Part shown: positions 37,201 to 45,412 of the stretch, piece after piece
How the letters are laid out: each line of letters opens with the position of its first letter
Numbering within the stretch: the first letter of the stretch is position 1
Source: Nitrospiraceae bacterium UBA6905
GTDB taxonomy: Bacteria; Nitrospirota; Thermodesulfovibrionia; Thermodesulfovibrionales; UBA6898
Reading direction: 5' to 3'
Length of the DNA stretch: 51,789 nt
Assembly: GCA_002451165.1 (NCBI GenBank)
Contig: DKBH01000123.1
Coordinates: 5,911-57,699, forward strand
The notes under the pieces: model-generated
The model's input: only the letters and a program-made list of their open reading frames with translations
What the model was told of the DNA's origin: nothing
Databases searched by the model: none
Made by a program: the position numbers and the translations under genes

Positions 37201-40200
37201 GTCCTCGGTGGTGACCAGCACCTGGTTCACCCCGCCGCTGGGCAGATAGCCAAGGGTACGGGTGGTCTGATCGGGCAGGGACTGTTCCACAATGCGGCCC
37301 AGCGCGTCAAAGGAAGTGCGGGTGGTAAAGGGATCTTCCAGCAGATTTCCGGACAACTCCGTCCAGTCGGGTTCAGCACTGTAGTTTACACGCAACTGCA
37401 CCAGGCGGCGTTCCGTATGCAGGGGATTGCCACCGGGGTCGTATTGCAGGATGGTGAGCAATCCGGCCTGATCGTAATGTTCCACCAAGCGGCCGCGGGC
37501 GTTTCGCTGCGCGCCGTCCGTTCTTCCAGGGTAGTCGCCGTACACCATGTGTTCCACCCTGTGATCGAGGCCCAGCCCCTGAATATCAATGTCTGTGGGG
37601 CGGCCCAAAGCATCATGGGAAAACTGCTGGTGTACCCCCCGTCCGTCCCACAGGTACAGGGGTTGATCCATGGCATCGGAGAGCATCCACTTGTCACCGG
37701 CATCCATGCTGTGTTCGTGCAGCAAGCGGCCGAGCATGTCATATCGATATTGAAAGGCGCTCAGACCGCGGGGATCGATGATTTCCGAGGTGTTTCCCTG
37801 AATGTCCAGCCGGGTGCAGGTGACACGGTGGGGGTGGTCATTGCTGGTCTCGATTTTCTCTACCTCCCGGCCCAAGGGGTCGCGGCGCACAATGGCAGGA
37901 GTGTCGGCATGGGCCAGGGCCTTGTTGAGCGCCTGTCTTTTCGGATTTGTCTCAGCAAGTGCTTCGCGGTCAATGCGGTAGAGGGAGTCAGCGACGGTAT
38001 CATTGGGATCGTAGCTGCGCACCTCCCAGGGCGTGGTTTCGACCCGGATGAGGGTCCCGTTGGGAAAATCCTGCCGGATGAGGCGCCCGATGGAATCGTA
38101 ATGGGAAAAGGTGGAGACGCCAAAGGTCTGCAGGGCTGCTTCGGATGTGTACTCGGGTATGGTGTCGAAAGATGGCTCGTACTGGCGTACCGGCTGCTGC
38201 TTGTTGTTGTAAACTGTGTGGCCGGATACCAGCCAGCGCTCGGCCGCGTCCTCCTCTTCCGGGCGGCCGGTGACGTCGAGCACAACCGCTCCAGTTTCGT
38301 CCCGGCGCATCGCGGGGCCGGGTTCTACCCGCAGTTTGCTTTGCAGGGCGCGGCTGTAGCCGTCCCGGTACGCCACGGTGGTCTGGATGCGGCTTTCCGG
38401 GTTTTCGCCGCCACGGCAATCATGGACAAAGTCCTCGCGGACCAGTGAGATGCTGTGTGGCGGCTGGCCGGAAATTTTCCAGGTGTGCAAATCGTAGTAA
38501 AGGAATTGGCTCGCACCCTGGAGGAATCGCGAGGGTTCGGCAAGGATGGACGCGAAGTCCGGCTCCGGTTGTAAAGTGTAGGCGGAGAGCAACTCGTTGC
38601 CATACAACGCAAGCTCTCCATTAGCGCTCAGTACACTGCCCTGGGCGGTGGAGACGATGATCATGCTCAGCGGATCGTAAAGCACCTCGGCGGTGTTTTC
38701 GTTGGGATCGGTAATGCGGTGGGGCGCGATCAGGTTGTAGTCGATCTCCGCACGGGTGCGGTTGCCCATGGCATCGACGGTCTCTCGAAGCGTCAGATAA
38801 TAGGGTGCGTCATAGGTGTACTGGGTTATCCCGCCATCGAGGCGATCTTCTTGCGCAACAGCGAAGAAACCTTCTGCAGAGAGGTAGTGCTGGACCGTGC
38901 TTGGTCGCCACCAATAGCTGTCACGGAGCACATAACGTCCTTCCGACTCCAGCATGGTGGGGTCGACCCGGTCCTCGAAGATCTCCAGCAAGGGCTCGTC
39001 GAAGCAGGCTGACTCCTGGTGATGGAGAAGCGCGCGCTGCCCCACCTCCCCGAGGGGTAGCACGGCCGTCAGGTCGTCGTTCCAGTGGCAGTTCTGGATC
39101 CAGCCGATCAGTCGGGCCTGGGGACGGGTACCTGCATCATCGATGGTTTCATGGAAGTCGAGCGGTGCATCCAGAAGAGACGGGAGAACCGCCGCCAGTT
39201 CATCAAAACGAAAGAGGCTGCCATCAATTGGCACCAGTGCGCCAATCTCGAATTCCTTGTTCTCAGAGGCAATCCCCAGCTCGTACCGGCCAGGCTCGTC
39301 GATATGGATGAAATCCTGCCATGCGGCGCTGAGATAGTGACGTTGCTGAGGATCAATTGCCTCGGTGATGCCGCTTCGGCGGGAATAAGCCGCGGTGCAG
39401 GACGCGCGGGGAAATCCATATGCATCGATGCCCATAACGAAGCTGTGGATTATACGAGGGTCGTCGGGCTGCTGCTCGTATTCATGGGTAAGAGATTCGC
39501 TGGCAACGAAGGTGAAACAGGCATCCTGTTCATCCTGTGCGGGTTGCAACCGCCGGAGATGATAGGCAGCCTGAGTGACTTGATAGGGGTGGTCCGCGCG
39601 GTATCCCTCGAGGGTGACGGCAAAGATCTCGCGGCGGATGACCTGGCCGGCTAGGGCCCGATAGCCATCCTCGAACTCCTTCTGGTTAAGATTCGCCGCT
39701 TCTTCAAAGACCGGTGGAGGTAGCAGGTCATGTTCGGGATCGCCGCTGTAATAATCGAGCGTCCGCCATGCATCCCAGCCGAAGGCGCCGTTGTGGAACC
39801 AGGTTCGCACACAGCTTGGCGGGGTGTAGCACTCCTCGATCATCATTTCTCTGACAAAGCTCTTGGCATCGAACTGGTCAACCAGGCCGAATCCCCGGAA
39901 CTCACGCTCTTTGCCGTCGAAATGGCCGTCATGGTATTCGTAGCGGCTGACAAGACGCGAGCCGCCAATCAAGTCCTTCACAATCTTTTGGTCGACAACC
40001 ATGCTGTGGGAGGGGAGCTTGGAGATCCAGCCCCGTCCCGTCTCCTTATCCCTAAGGTAGTGGGAACTGGAGAAGGAATAAACAAGCTCGGTCTCCTGCC
40101 CCATGGAGTTGTTGACCATGGTGAGAAGCCGGGGCGGCAGGCCATTAGTCAGACGCAGATAACGGATCGGCTCTTCTGCATATGAGACTAAGGGCGAAGA

Positions 40201-42288
40201 CCACACCAGACAGGGTGTTCCGTCCCCGAGGAAATCCAGCACCTGGACCGTGGAGAGATTTTCGATATAGGGAAGATCTGTGAGATGGCCGCCCTCGACA
40301 AAACGGTTGCCGCAGGCATTGATCCAGTAGCGGATCTCACCACGGCCGATGTAGAGGAGATCAGTGGTGCCGCTGCCGTCAAGGTCCACGAGGCGGAGGC
40401 GGCTGGGGTCGAATTCGGTGTCGTGATCAAAGGTGGGGGCGCCTTCCATCACCACGCAATCGCCGAACCGTCCGTTCCCCAGTTGCGGCCAGTACTCGAT
40501 CCGGCCGTTCTGGATATGGACTTGGTCCAGCATTCCATCCCCGTTCATGTCGGCGAAGAAGAGGTCCAGGCTGAGGTTTTCCGTGATCGCCTGGGCCTGG
40601 GAAGCCGCTTGCGGCTTTGCCAGTTCGACTGCCGCCCCGTAGCCGTCCCTGCCCTCCGAGGGATACCAGGTGAAACGATCCTGACGGGAGATGAGAATGT
40701 CGGGCAGACCGTCGCCGTTCAGGTCGAGCCACTGCGCCCTGGAGCCCAACGAGTCGATGTGCGGTGCGGCGCTGAACGGCCGGAAACCGTTCCATTGCCC
40801 TCTATTCCGGTCGTATTCGCAGTATCCTGCCTGCCTGCCCTCCATGATGACCAGGTTCAGATTGCCGTCGCGGTCAAAATCCGTAAGGGCATAGCCGCCG
40901 ACCCGCTGGGACGGCTTATCGGCAACCTTCTGCTGGGGGCCGAAACGGCCATGACCGAGATTGGGCTTGTAGTACCATGCCTGATTGGTTTCGGTCAGGA
41001 TGCCGGGTAGTCCTTCGCCGTAGAGGTCGACCCAGCGGTAACGGGAATCACCCAATCCGTAAGGGAAGTTCTCCTTGGTCTGCTCCGGGGCCGCTTCGAA
41101 AAAACGTCCGACGGTTGGCGGTGTGTATTCAAAGAGCAGCGGCGGCAGGGATCGGTGTGAAATTTCGCCGCTTTCGAGATCGCGGCGATAGCCGGTGTAG
41201 CTGATTAACCGCAGGGTGGTGCCGGCGGAGTCCTCTCGGTGGTTGAGTTCGGTACAACCGATAAGGGTAGCCTCGGGGCTGAGTTCTTCGAAGTGGTGAA
41301 ACATTAGGATGCGGCGGCAGAGGCGGTAGGTCCTCACCTCGAAGCCGGGGTGGCAGCTGGAATAGGGATCAGGCCGAACTGGCCATGATCGGTCGGGGAG
41401 CCGTGAGGGGAGCAGCTCGTCGGTGCGTTCTCCGTAATCGAAAACCACCTCGAATAGCCATCGATTATCTTCAGGAAGCGGTGAGTTTACTTCGAGGGGT
41501 GAGGTGTTACCATAGAGGATGCGTTTTAAATATCGTTGGGGAAAGGTGCTGCTTAGGATAATGCGATGAATTTCATAGGACTGGCCGAAGTCCAGATTTT
41601 CCGAATTCTCAGGAGTGTATTCATATAGAACGGCATTTCCAAGCCTGTCGTACTGGGCTTCAAGCAGCCACAGATACGTCTTTCGTTGGCTCGGATCTTC
41701 TGGATCTGAAATGCGGCTATTGCCGGTGGAATCCGAGCCGAAAATGGAGATCGTGTTGTCGGGGGCCCGGGTGCGCCAGTGGATACGCCCGCTTGCTAGA
41801 TGGATCCATTTCTCAAATCGAATATAATTATTCTCAAACTTGCTTCGATAATAACGAACCTGGTATTCCCCAATTGATTCGATCCTAGGCTCATAGCCGT
41901 TACCGTTTGGGCGCAGGGCTGGCACCAGCTCATCGGCCCCATTAAAGACGAAATTGTCCTCGTCAGTGTATTTTGGATGTTGTTTCGAGCTAAGGCCGAT
42001 GCTTGGCAGCCCTGCGAGGGACCAGCCCATTCCATACACTGAGTTTCCGGCGGAAGAATTGTACTCGAGGGTGAGGCTTGGGCCGAAGCCGGATCGTCCA
42101 GGAGTGAGAGACAAAGGGACGCTAATGTTCGCCGTACCGGTGAGGGGATTGACCTCAACTTGAGAAGCAATCCCCAAATCCTGAAGACCCTTCGATAGAA
42201 AGGAAATTTGAGAACTGTCCATCCCCTTTTCCCCATTCAGATACACAAGGACGGCAGAATAATGTCCAAGCAAAACTAACGAATGCAT
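34255..42288 (-). CDS. Fused TcB-TcC toxin protein with RHS shell and metallopeptidase-like C-terminus
   Basis: A 2677-residue fusion of the TcB and TcC components, which in Tc toxins form a hollow cocoon holding the effector. In order: an SpvB domain (about 30-330; LTGTANISVPLSLTPGRSGF), FG-GAP/VCBS-type propeller repeats (about 460-670; LDLNGDGLPDILI, FADMNGDGMLDQV), the TcdB middle region, RHS/YD repeats, and the RHS core ending in SPDPAGPVDTINLYQYVANN then DPNGL at 2148-2152. That is the autoprotease and cleavage region of TccC proteins. The last 525 residues are the variable effector, with HEGQH at 2619-2623. ATG at 42288 has AGGGG six bases upstream; ATG at 42222 is the alternative. First gene of the toxin operon. 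No chitinase, holin or lysis gene accompanies it. Confidence 0.93.
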   Translation of the reverse strand: MHSLVLLGHYSAVLVYLNGEKGMDSSQISFLSKGLQDLGIASQVEVNPLTGTANISVPLSLTPGRSGFGPSLTLEYNSSAGNSVYGMGWSLAGLPSIGLSSKQHPKYTDEDNFVFNGADELVPALRPNGNGYEPRIESIGEYQVRYYRSKFENNYIRFEKWIHLASGRIHWRTRAPDNTISIFGSDSTGNSRISDPEDPSQRKTYLWLLEAQYDRLGNAVLYEYTPENSENLDFGQSYEIHRIILSSTFPQRYLKRILYGNTSPLEVNSPLPEDNRWLFEVVFDYGERTDELLPSRLPDRSWPVRPDPYSSCHPGFEVRTYRLCRRILMFHHFEELSPEATLIGCTELNHREDSAGTTLRLISYTGYRRDLESGEISHRSLPPLLFEYTPPTVGRFFEAAPEQTKENFPYGLGDSRYRWVDLYGEGLPGILTETNQAWYYKPNLGHGRFGPQQKVADKPSQRVGGYALTDFDRDGNLNLVIMEGRQAGYCEYDRNRGQWNGFRPFSAAPHIDSLGSRAQWLDLNGDGLPDILISRQDRFTWYPSEGRDGYGAAVELAKPQAASQAQAITENLSLDLFFADMNGDGMLDQVHIQNGRIEYWPQLGNGRFGDCVVMEGAPTFDHDTEFDPSRLRLVDLDGSGTTDLLYIGRGEIRYWINACGNRFVEGGHLTDLPYIENLSTVQVLDFLGDGTPCLVWSSPLVSYAEEPIRYLRLTNGLPPRLLTMVNNSMGQETELVYSFSSSHYLRDKETGRGWISKLPSHSMVVDQKIVKDLIGGSRLVSRYEYHDGHFDGKEREFRGFGLVDQFDAKSFVREMMIEECYTPPSCVRTWFHNGAFGWDAWRTLDYYSGDPEHDLLPPPVFEEAANLNQKEFEDGYRALAGQVIRREIFAVTLEGYRADHPYQVTQAAYHLRRLQPAQDEQDACFTFVASESLTHEYEQQPDDPRIIHSFVMGIDAYGFPRASCTAAYSRRSGITEAIDPQQRHYLSAAWQDFIHIDEPGRYELGIASENKEFEIGALVPIDGSLFRFDELAAVLPSLLDAPLDFHETIDDAGTRPQARLIGWIQNCHWNDDLTAVLPLGEVGQRALLHHQESACFDEPLLEIFEDRVDPTMLESEGRYVLRDSYWWRPSTVQHYLSAEGFFAVAQEDRLDGGITQYTYDAPYYLTLRETVDAMGNRTRAEIDYNLIAPHRITDPNENTAEVLYDPLSMIIVSTAQGSVLSANGELALYGNELLSAYTLQPEPDFASILAEPSRFLQGASQFLYYDLHTWKISGQPPHSISLVREDFVHDCRGGENPESRIQTTVAYRDGYSRALQSKLRVEPGPAMRRDETGAVVLDVTGRPEEEDAAERWLVSGHTVYNNKQQPVRQYEPSFDTIPEYTSEAALQTFGVSTFSHYDSIGRLIRQDFPNGTLIRVETTPWEVRSYDPNDTVADSLYRIDREALAETNPKRQALNKALAHADTPAIVRRDPLGREVEKIETSNDHPHRVTCTRLDIQGNTSEIIDPRGLSAFQYRYDMLGRLLHEHSMDAGDKWMLSDAMDQPLYLWDGRGVHQQFSHDALGRPTDIDIQGLGLDHRVEHMVYGDYPGRTDGAQRNARGRLVEHYDQAGLLTILQYDPGGNPLHTERRLVQLRVNYSAEPDWTELSGNLLEDPFTTRTSFDALGRIVEQSLPDQTTRTLGYLPSGGVNQVLVTTEDGAYTAQPFLESAEYNARGQRTRALLGNDIEVSYEYDEQTFRLRRLTTAHTEVMPDGATVTHLYQDIEYTYDPAGNITRQLDHAQKPDGAHEDVLQGLNVSPLCEYTYDAFYQLTLATGRVHQALEQHDYRTGLDYPKIKGTQHLSLNNAAVVERYQRNYEYDPGGNIETIRHARLTPDGDTSLNWTQPIWTSEASNRSLPAEDLNGIPISNPEDLFDANGNCAYLPHLRSMVWNYRNNLARAVIIDRSAEGRVEDAEYYVYGCDGMRIRKVHERLVRAEQPGAQDLVEVTEKIYLDGCEIKRVHWNGDSLLERTTSHISDGSNRIALLHQWTRDQLDTETDDITQKKIHYQFSNHLGTSSLELDENRRVISYEEYFPFGGTSFIAGNNVREVELKEYRYTGKEWDDNTGFYYYGYRYYVPWIGNWLSPDPAGPVDTINLYQYVANNPVNVVDPNGLGNERLRRLQAERNRWAPNAEWRERAFRQQAAIPPLRIGTPSPAPATPATEGSPESTRRRATRTRPGSAQPRAASTEVLGTTRGHPAIMRMRVTPQAQEVEETLPPMGTDPDEDTPTPEIPAVETIPGESEEQVLETEEDMPGDPDVDLAAPIGPNEAEEEEANQRELAMTEEEVTRYEECEDIYAASQTDFDIETVGQPYPPPAIDIPQEIPFGDILREECPEGFATGTLIGTAIAIGSTPAFVIAGGAMFEDERTARVRWEREDYILRCVDPNLVNRENIQRFCTMLGGTVGAVGTARVQRHMSSRPRPRGARSHQPEEEITQPAEEIQAAQAERANTANEIEMAQAQVQAQPQAQQGGPQWRPNPTVEDVVRGIRTRGQTRLPGEQGYRQAGRAAEVENQIIEAIESGELRVNILEDGLFNRYVAQRMQAQGVQNINPQDVYAFHSNGRVYLRRSLAERGEITMHEGQHFLDFSRSGIVGRIFRGSITLREARAYWTETGYRGLSLGRRLRIMSRVLRHYLFE
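34258..35832 (-). other. Hypervariable effector domain of TcB-TcC, predicted zinc metallopeptidase
   Basis: The 525 residues after DPNGL start with a Pro/Arg-rich and then acidic low-complexity stretch. A hydrophobic segment (GTLIGTAIAIGSTPAFVIAG) and a Gln/Ala-rich linker follow. The last 120 residues form a compact domain with TMHEGQHFLDF (His2619, Glu2620, His2623) and REARAYW (Glu2645). HExxH plus a downstream Glu in an E-A-x-A-Y context is the usual zinc site of small gluzincin-type toxin peptidases. The zinc site is seen only as a motif; the substrate is unknown. Confidence 0.6.
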
Positions 42289-42732
42289 AAGCTGCCCCTA
42301 AGGAGCCCTGAAAAACTTATCTATCTCCTCAGCAACAACTTATAGTTCATCAGTATCACATCATGCTGGGTCTGTCAAGTTTTCTTCTACTAAATTTCTA
42401 CTAAACTCAACAAGAATACCCTACACGTTGCTGCGCAGATCAAATCGGTCCCCCGTAGGCGGATTTGAAACTAGTATCACACAATCGTCTACTAAGAGTG
42501 AAAGTTAAGTCTAAGGAAACGAAAGTTTCCGGTTGAAGTCAGTACTGCTATCAGGAGGGCACGCCGGCGCTCGAATATTGGAATACACAACGTCAGTCAT
42601 GCTACCTAAATTTGAGGTGTACGAACGGAAAGAGATAGATTCAGCAGACCGAAACTATTGCGGAGGAAGTAGTCAAGAAAAGTGTTGACAGGTTTTGTAA
42701 AGACTACTCATGACTATTACACTTTTTCTAGA
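42289..42732. other. Upstream region of the toxin operon
   Basis: No gene is visible in these 444 AT-rich bases. They hold the candidate toxin promoter (42352-42378), two near copies of CTACTAAA around 42390-42410, and a small perfect hairpin (GGAAAC-GAAA-GTTTCC, 42515-42530) with a stable GNRA-type tetraloop. Confidence 0.5.
42352..42378 (-). promoter_or_regulatory. Candidate promoter of the Tc toxin operon
   Basis: On the minus strand TTGACA (42373-42378) and GATACT (42352-42357, five of six to consensus) are 15 bases apart. It lies 64 bases upstream of the first toxin ATG. The short spacer is the same as in the formate dehydrogenase promoter candidate. Confidence 0.5.
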
Positions 42733-43710
42733 TCACTTCTTTTTGATGACTTTACGAATGGTGTCTTTTTCCTCTAAGAGATGTTGTTTATTATTCTTAA
42801 TGAATCTTCCATAAATCGCATTTGCAACTTCAGTCTTTTTCTTGGTTGGATATTCCCGCCAAATCTTATCTGCTTCAGCCTGCCATGCTTTATGCTTAGG
42901 CCCCTGTTTTTCTGATATCTCTTTCCCTCTCTCATTTCCAGCCTTACGAGCAGCTGCTTTAATTCTTTCCATAGGCGAAACAAAATCCACTAAGTCAGCA
43001 TATTTCTCTAATTGAGCGCGCCTCAGCGCGAAATCGGCTTCAAGAACATGATTCAAAATATCGGGTGCGGTCTCAGATGTTAATTTAAGCACCAGCATTT
43101 TATCGAGTGTCGTCCAGGCATTGCGAATAGCTATCAATGCAAATACTTCATAATCTTTGAGAGTATCGATCCCAACGGTTTTTTGAATGCACTGTAATAA
43201 AGCATCTTCAGGCCAGTGATGGATCTCGTAGGAGAGATAATAAGGCACTCTATTCTCCAAGCCGAAAGGCTTGGTAATAGTTGCTTCGATCAAGGGTATC
43301 ACCTTGCTATACCAATCCTTAAATAGAGTACGAACAGCGAGAAGCTTTTCTGTTGGATAGAAAGATATTTCTTCTGGTAGGGGACATTTTGTAAATCTAA
43401 AAAGTTCCCAAAAATCAAAATCTAATTCAAGTTCTGCGATCTGTGGGTTCTGATATGCGCCGAGAAGCTCACGGGCTTCCTCTATTATGTCAAGACATCT
43501 GTTGATCTGCTTGTTATGTGGTCTTGCCTTGCTGCTAAAAGGTAATTCTCCAAATAGTGGACACCAGTCAAGTTGATTTATTCTTTTGGTATTTATATAG
43601 CCAGGATACCAATCATTTCTGAATAATCGATAATCAGCATGATCACCTGTTAAATAATTGCTTGACCCTCTTTTTGTTGTCCACGATTCCTTTTGTTTTT
43701 CCTTTTTCAT
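42733..43710 (-). CDS. Hypothetical protein with C-terminal basic HTH-like segment
   Basis: A 325-residue soluble protein that I do not recognise. It is rich in Trp and charged residues. The middle (YYLSYEIHHWPEDALLQCIQ, LIAIRNAWTTLDKMLVLKL) looks helical. The C-terminus, HKAWQAEADKIWREYPTKKK followed by VANAIYGRFI and ending IRKVIKKK, resembles a short helical segment seen in assorted phage and island proteins, perhaps DNA-binding. AAGGAG lies upstream of the ATG, and a nested inverted repeat lies 40-95 bases upstream. It has the same direction as the toxin operon but is separated from it by 444 bases. Confidence 0.6.
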   Translation of the reverse strand: MKKEKQKESWTTKRGSSNYLTGDHADYRLFRNDWYPGYINTKRINQLDWCPLFGELPFSSKARPHNKQINRCLDIIEEARELLGAYQNPQIAELELDFDFWELFRFTKCPLPEEISFYPTEKLLAVRTLFKDWYSKVIPLIEATITKPFGLENRVPYYLSYEIHHWPEDALLQCIQKTVGIDTLKDYEVFALIAIRNAWTTLDKMLVLKLTSETAPDILNHVLEADFALRRAQLEKYADLVDFVSPMERIKAAARKAGNERGKEISEKQGPKHKAWQAEADKIWREYPTKKKTEVANAIYGRFIKNNKQHLLEEKDTIRKVIKKK

Positions 43711-44116
43711 TCCCTTACCACTTCTCCTTTGTGGTCTCTCCTAGATACTCAGGGGAAAGCCACCGGAGTTGCGGCTTTGTCGACCTGCAGAGCCTATCCC
43801 CTGAATGCGGTTACGCTTTTCTTTGCCGATATTAAGATATTATATCAGTGCTATTATTCCTTCTCCAGTGGGTTATGTTCATCGAGGTATTTCGCAGTAG
43901 ATCCTCTGATTTGAAGATGTGCCGATCACTAATACCCTAGAGCCCTCTATCTCAATCTCAGGCGTGACTTTTTGACAGCTTATCAGTAACAGATAGCTGC
44001 GGCCAATCAGCTCCGCTGAAAAACCCTCTCTGCAGAAAACGAAATAACGGGATTACTGAAAGAATCATTAAAGAAGGCTCGACATCACGTATCAACTATT
44101 GCAGAGTATCTAATTA
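43711..44116. other. Gap with a nested inverted repeat
   Basis: No gene is seen in 406 bases. The notable element is the structured repeat at 43749-43804. A looser repeat (AGCTTATC with GATAGCT near 43978-44000) is also present. Confidence 0.4.
43749..43804 (-). promoter_or_regulatory. Nested inverted repeat in the leader of the 325-residue gene
   Basis: An outer 8-bp stem (TCAGGGGA 43749-43756 with TCCCCTGA 43797-43804) encloses an inner 6-bp repeat (AAAGCC with GGCTTT). It lies between 39 and 94 bases upstream of the gene start, in the position of a leader RNA. It matches no riboswitch family I could recall; a regulator binding site or a structured leader RNA is possible. Confidence 0.4.
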
Positions 44117-44905
44117 TCAGTTATTTTGCTTTGCAGCAATTAAACTGCCTAAATATCTGAGTTCAATATTTTCAATGTAGTTTAAAAAAATATCGAATGC
44201 GGTAAAATCAACAACATCTATCAAGAAATATGCATCCTTCCTCTTCCTTTCAGCGTCGAGGTAGGCATAGTTAACTTCTACCTGAAAATAATTATCTGCA
44301 ATATTGTCGTATCCATCACGACCCATACTTACCCTGAATATATTCGAAAAGTCGTTAAGCAAAATCAGCGGATAACTAGGCCGCGAAACAATGGGATGAG
44401 AGCGATTCAGAAAGGTTATTTTATTTTCATAATAGACTAATGCATTCAAGCTTTGATTTATTGCCTTATAAATAGGCTCATTTGCCGCTTCATCTTTTGT
44501 TGAAGCAAAAAGTTTCGCGACATCACCATCCTTAAGATAGTGATGTTTTTCTGCCATGCCATTATTTTCAGATGGATCTATTAGTGTCTCGTGAAGAATT
44601 CTTTTGGAAGCTGCTGTCTTATCTTTGTTGTCAAACCAAAATACTACAGGCTTTGTAATGTATTTGCACTCAATGAAAAGCCTTGCTATGTTGTACCCTA
44701 TGAATCCCCTATAGTCATTACCCATCCCGAAGGCTTTTTCAGCAATGATATCAATTTCTCGAGATCTATCTGTCTGATTGTCACTGTAATAAGGACTTAT
44801 TAAAACAGACCATTTCCTTTGTCTGAGGAATTCGACAACTTTGCTATGAAAATTGTTGCCGCTGTTCGTAATGATCTTTTGAATTTCTTCTGCCTTACCG
44901 CTCAT
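44117..44905 (-). CDS. PD-(D/E)XK nuclease-like protein
   Basis: A 262-residue protein with a restriction-endonuclease-like fold signature near the N-terminus: Glu25 in FHSKVVEFLRQRKWSVLISP, Glu50 and Asp52 in SREIDIIAE, and Glu79-Cys-Lys81 in ARLFIECKYI. This E...(D/E)-x-D...ExK series is the catalytic arrangement of PD-(D/E)XK enzymes. The remainder (about 90-262) is of unknown fold and could recognise DNA or a partner. The ATG at 44905 is chosen because AAGGA lies six bases upstream; a frame from 45013 adds an Arg-rich leader with no support. It is the last gene before the right att site, a usual place for defence or maintenance genes. Confidence 0.7.
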   Translation of the reverse strand: MSGKAEEIQKIITNSGNNFHSKVVEFLRQRKWSVLISPYYSDNQTDRSREIDIIAEKAFGMGNDYRGFIGYNIARLFIECKYITKPVVFWFDNKDKTAASKRILHETLIDPSENNGMAEKHHYLKDGDVAKLFASTKDEAANEPIYKAINQSLNALVYYENKITFLNRSHPIVSRPSYPLILLNDFSNIFRVSMGRDGYDNIADNYFQVEVNYAYLDAERKRKDAYFLIDVVDFTAFDIFLNYIENIELRYLGSLIAAKQNN

Positions 44906-45366
44906 GATAGTCCTTCGTCCTCTCTTCGGTTTATCGTAATATCTGAGTCTACAAGAAACATAGTCGGAGACATTCCCCCGCTTCTTTCGACGCCGTCTGG
45001 CGAGACACATCATGTGGTGTCAGCCATAGGATAAATTATTTTACTTCATCCACTGAGGCGGTACAACATCTACGTTATTATTTTGTGAGTTTTTTTCACA
45101 GCAGAAGAATAAACAGTGCCGTAAGCAATCCGAAAACCTCCCGCATTGCAAAGCAGGAGCAGCCGGGAGCCTTAATCGCGGAATGTCATGATGGAATAGT
45201 CACGAGATCTTTGCTATCGTTTCCTGACGTTCTAGGAGGATTTGACGGTCTGCTGATAAATATTAAGCATCAGACTGTTCTAAAATTGGTATAGAACAGG
45301 GGAGAATAACGGCAAAATTGATCTATTTACAGCAAACAACTCTTCCGTGATAAGATATTGCTGGGC
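44906..45366. other. Right-end non-coding region of the island
   Basis: About 460 bases without a supported gene. They include the leader of the nuclease-like gene on the left. I see no resolved promoter or repeat before the terminator-like hairpin at 45367. Confidence 0.4.
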
Positions 45367-45411
45367 AAGGGTTTTTCAGTATTTACGGCCCCCTGCAAAA
45401 ACCCTTTTTTT
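45367..45411 (+). terminator. Terminator-like hairpin at the right end of the island
   Basis: A perfect 10-bp repeat (AAGGGTTTTT 45367-45376, AAAAACCCTT 45397-45406) runs into T7 and ends two bases before the att repeat. It would stop rightward transcription leaving the element, or insulate the tRNA fragment. Confidence 0.6.
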
Positions 45412-45412
45412 C

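Noticed and set aside
36931..38448. 505-codon plus-strand frame antisense to the TcB-TcC gene
   Set aside because: No recognisable domain or ribosome binding site; it is a long shadow frame opposite GC-rich RHS repeats.
43749..43804. Cyclic-di-GMP (GEMM) or cobalamin riboswitch
   Set aside because: Both strands were compared by eye with the conserved cores; the spacing and key bases do not fit.
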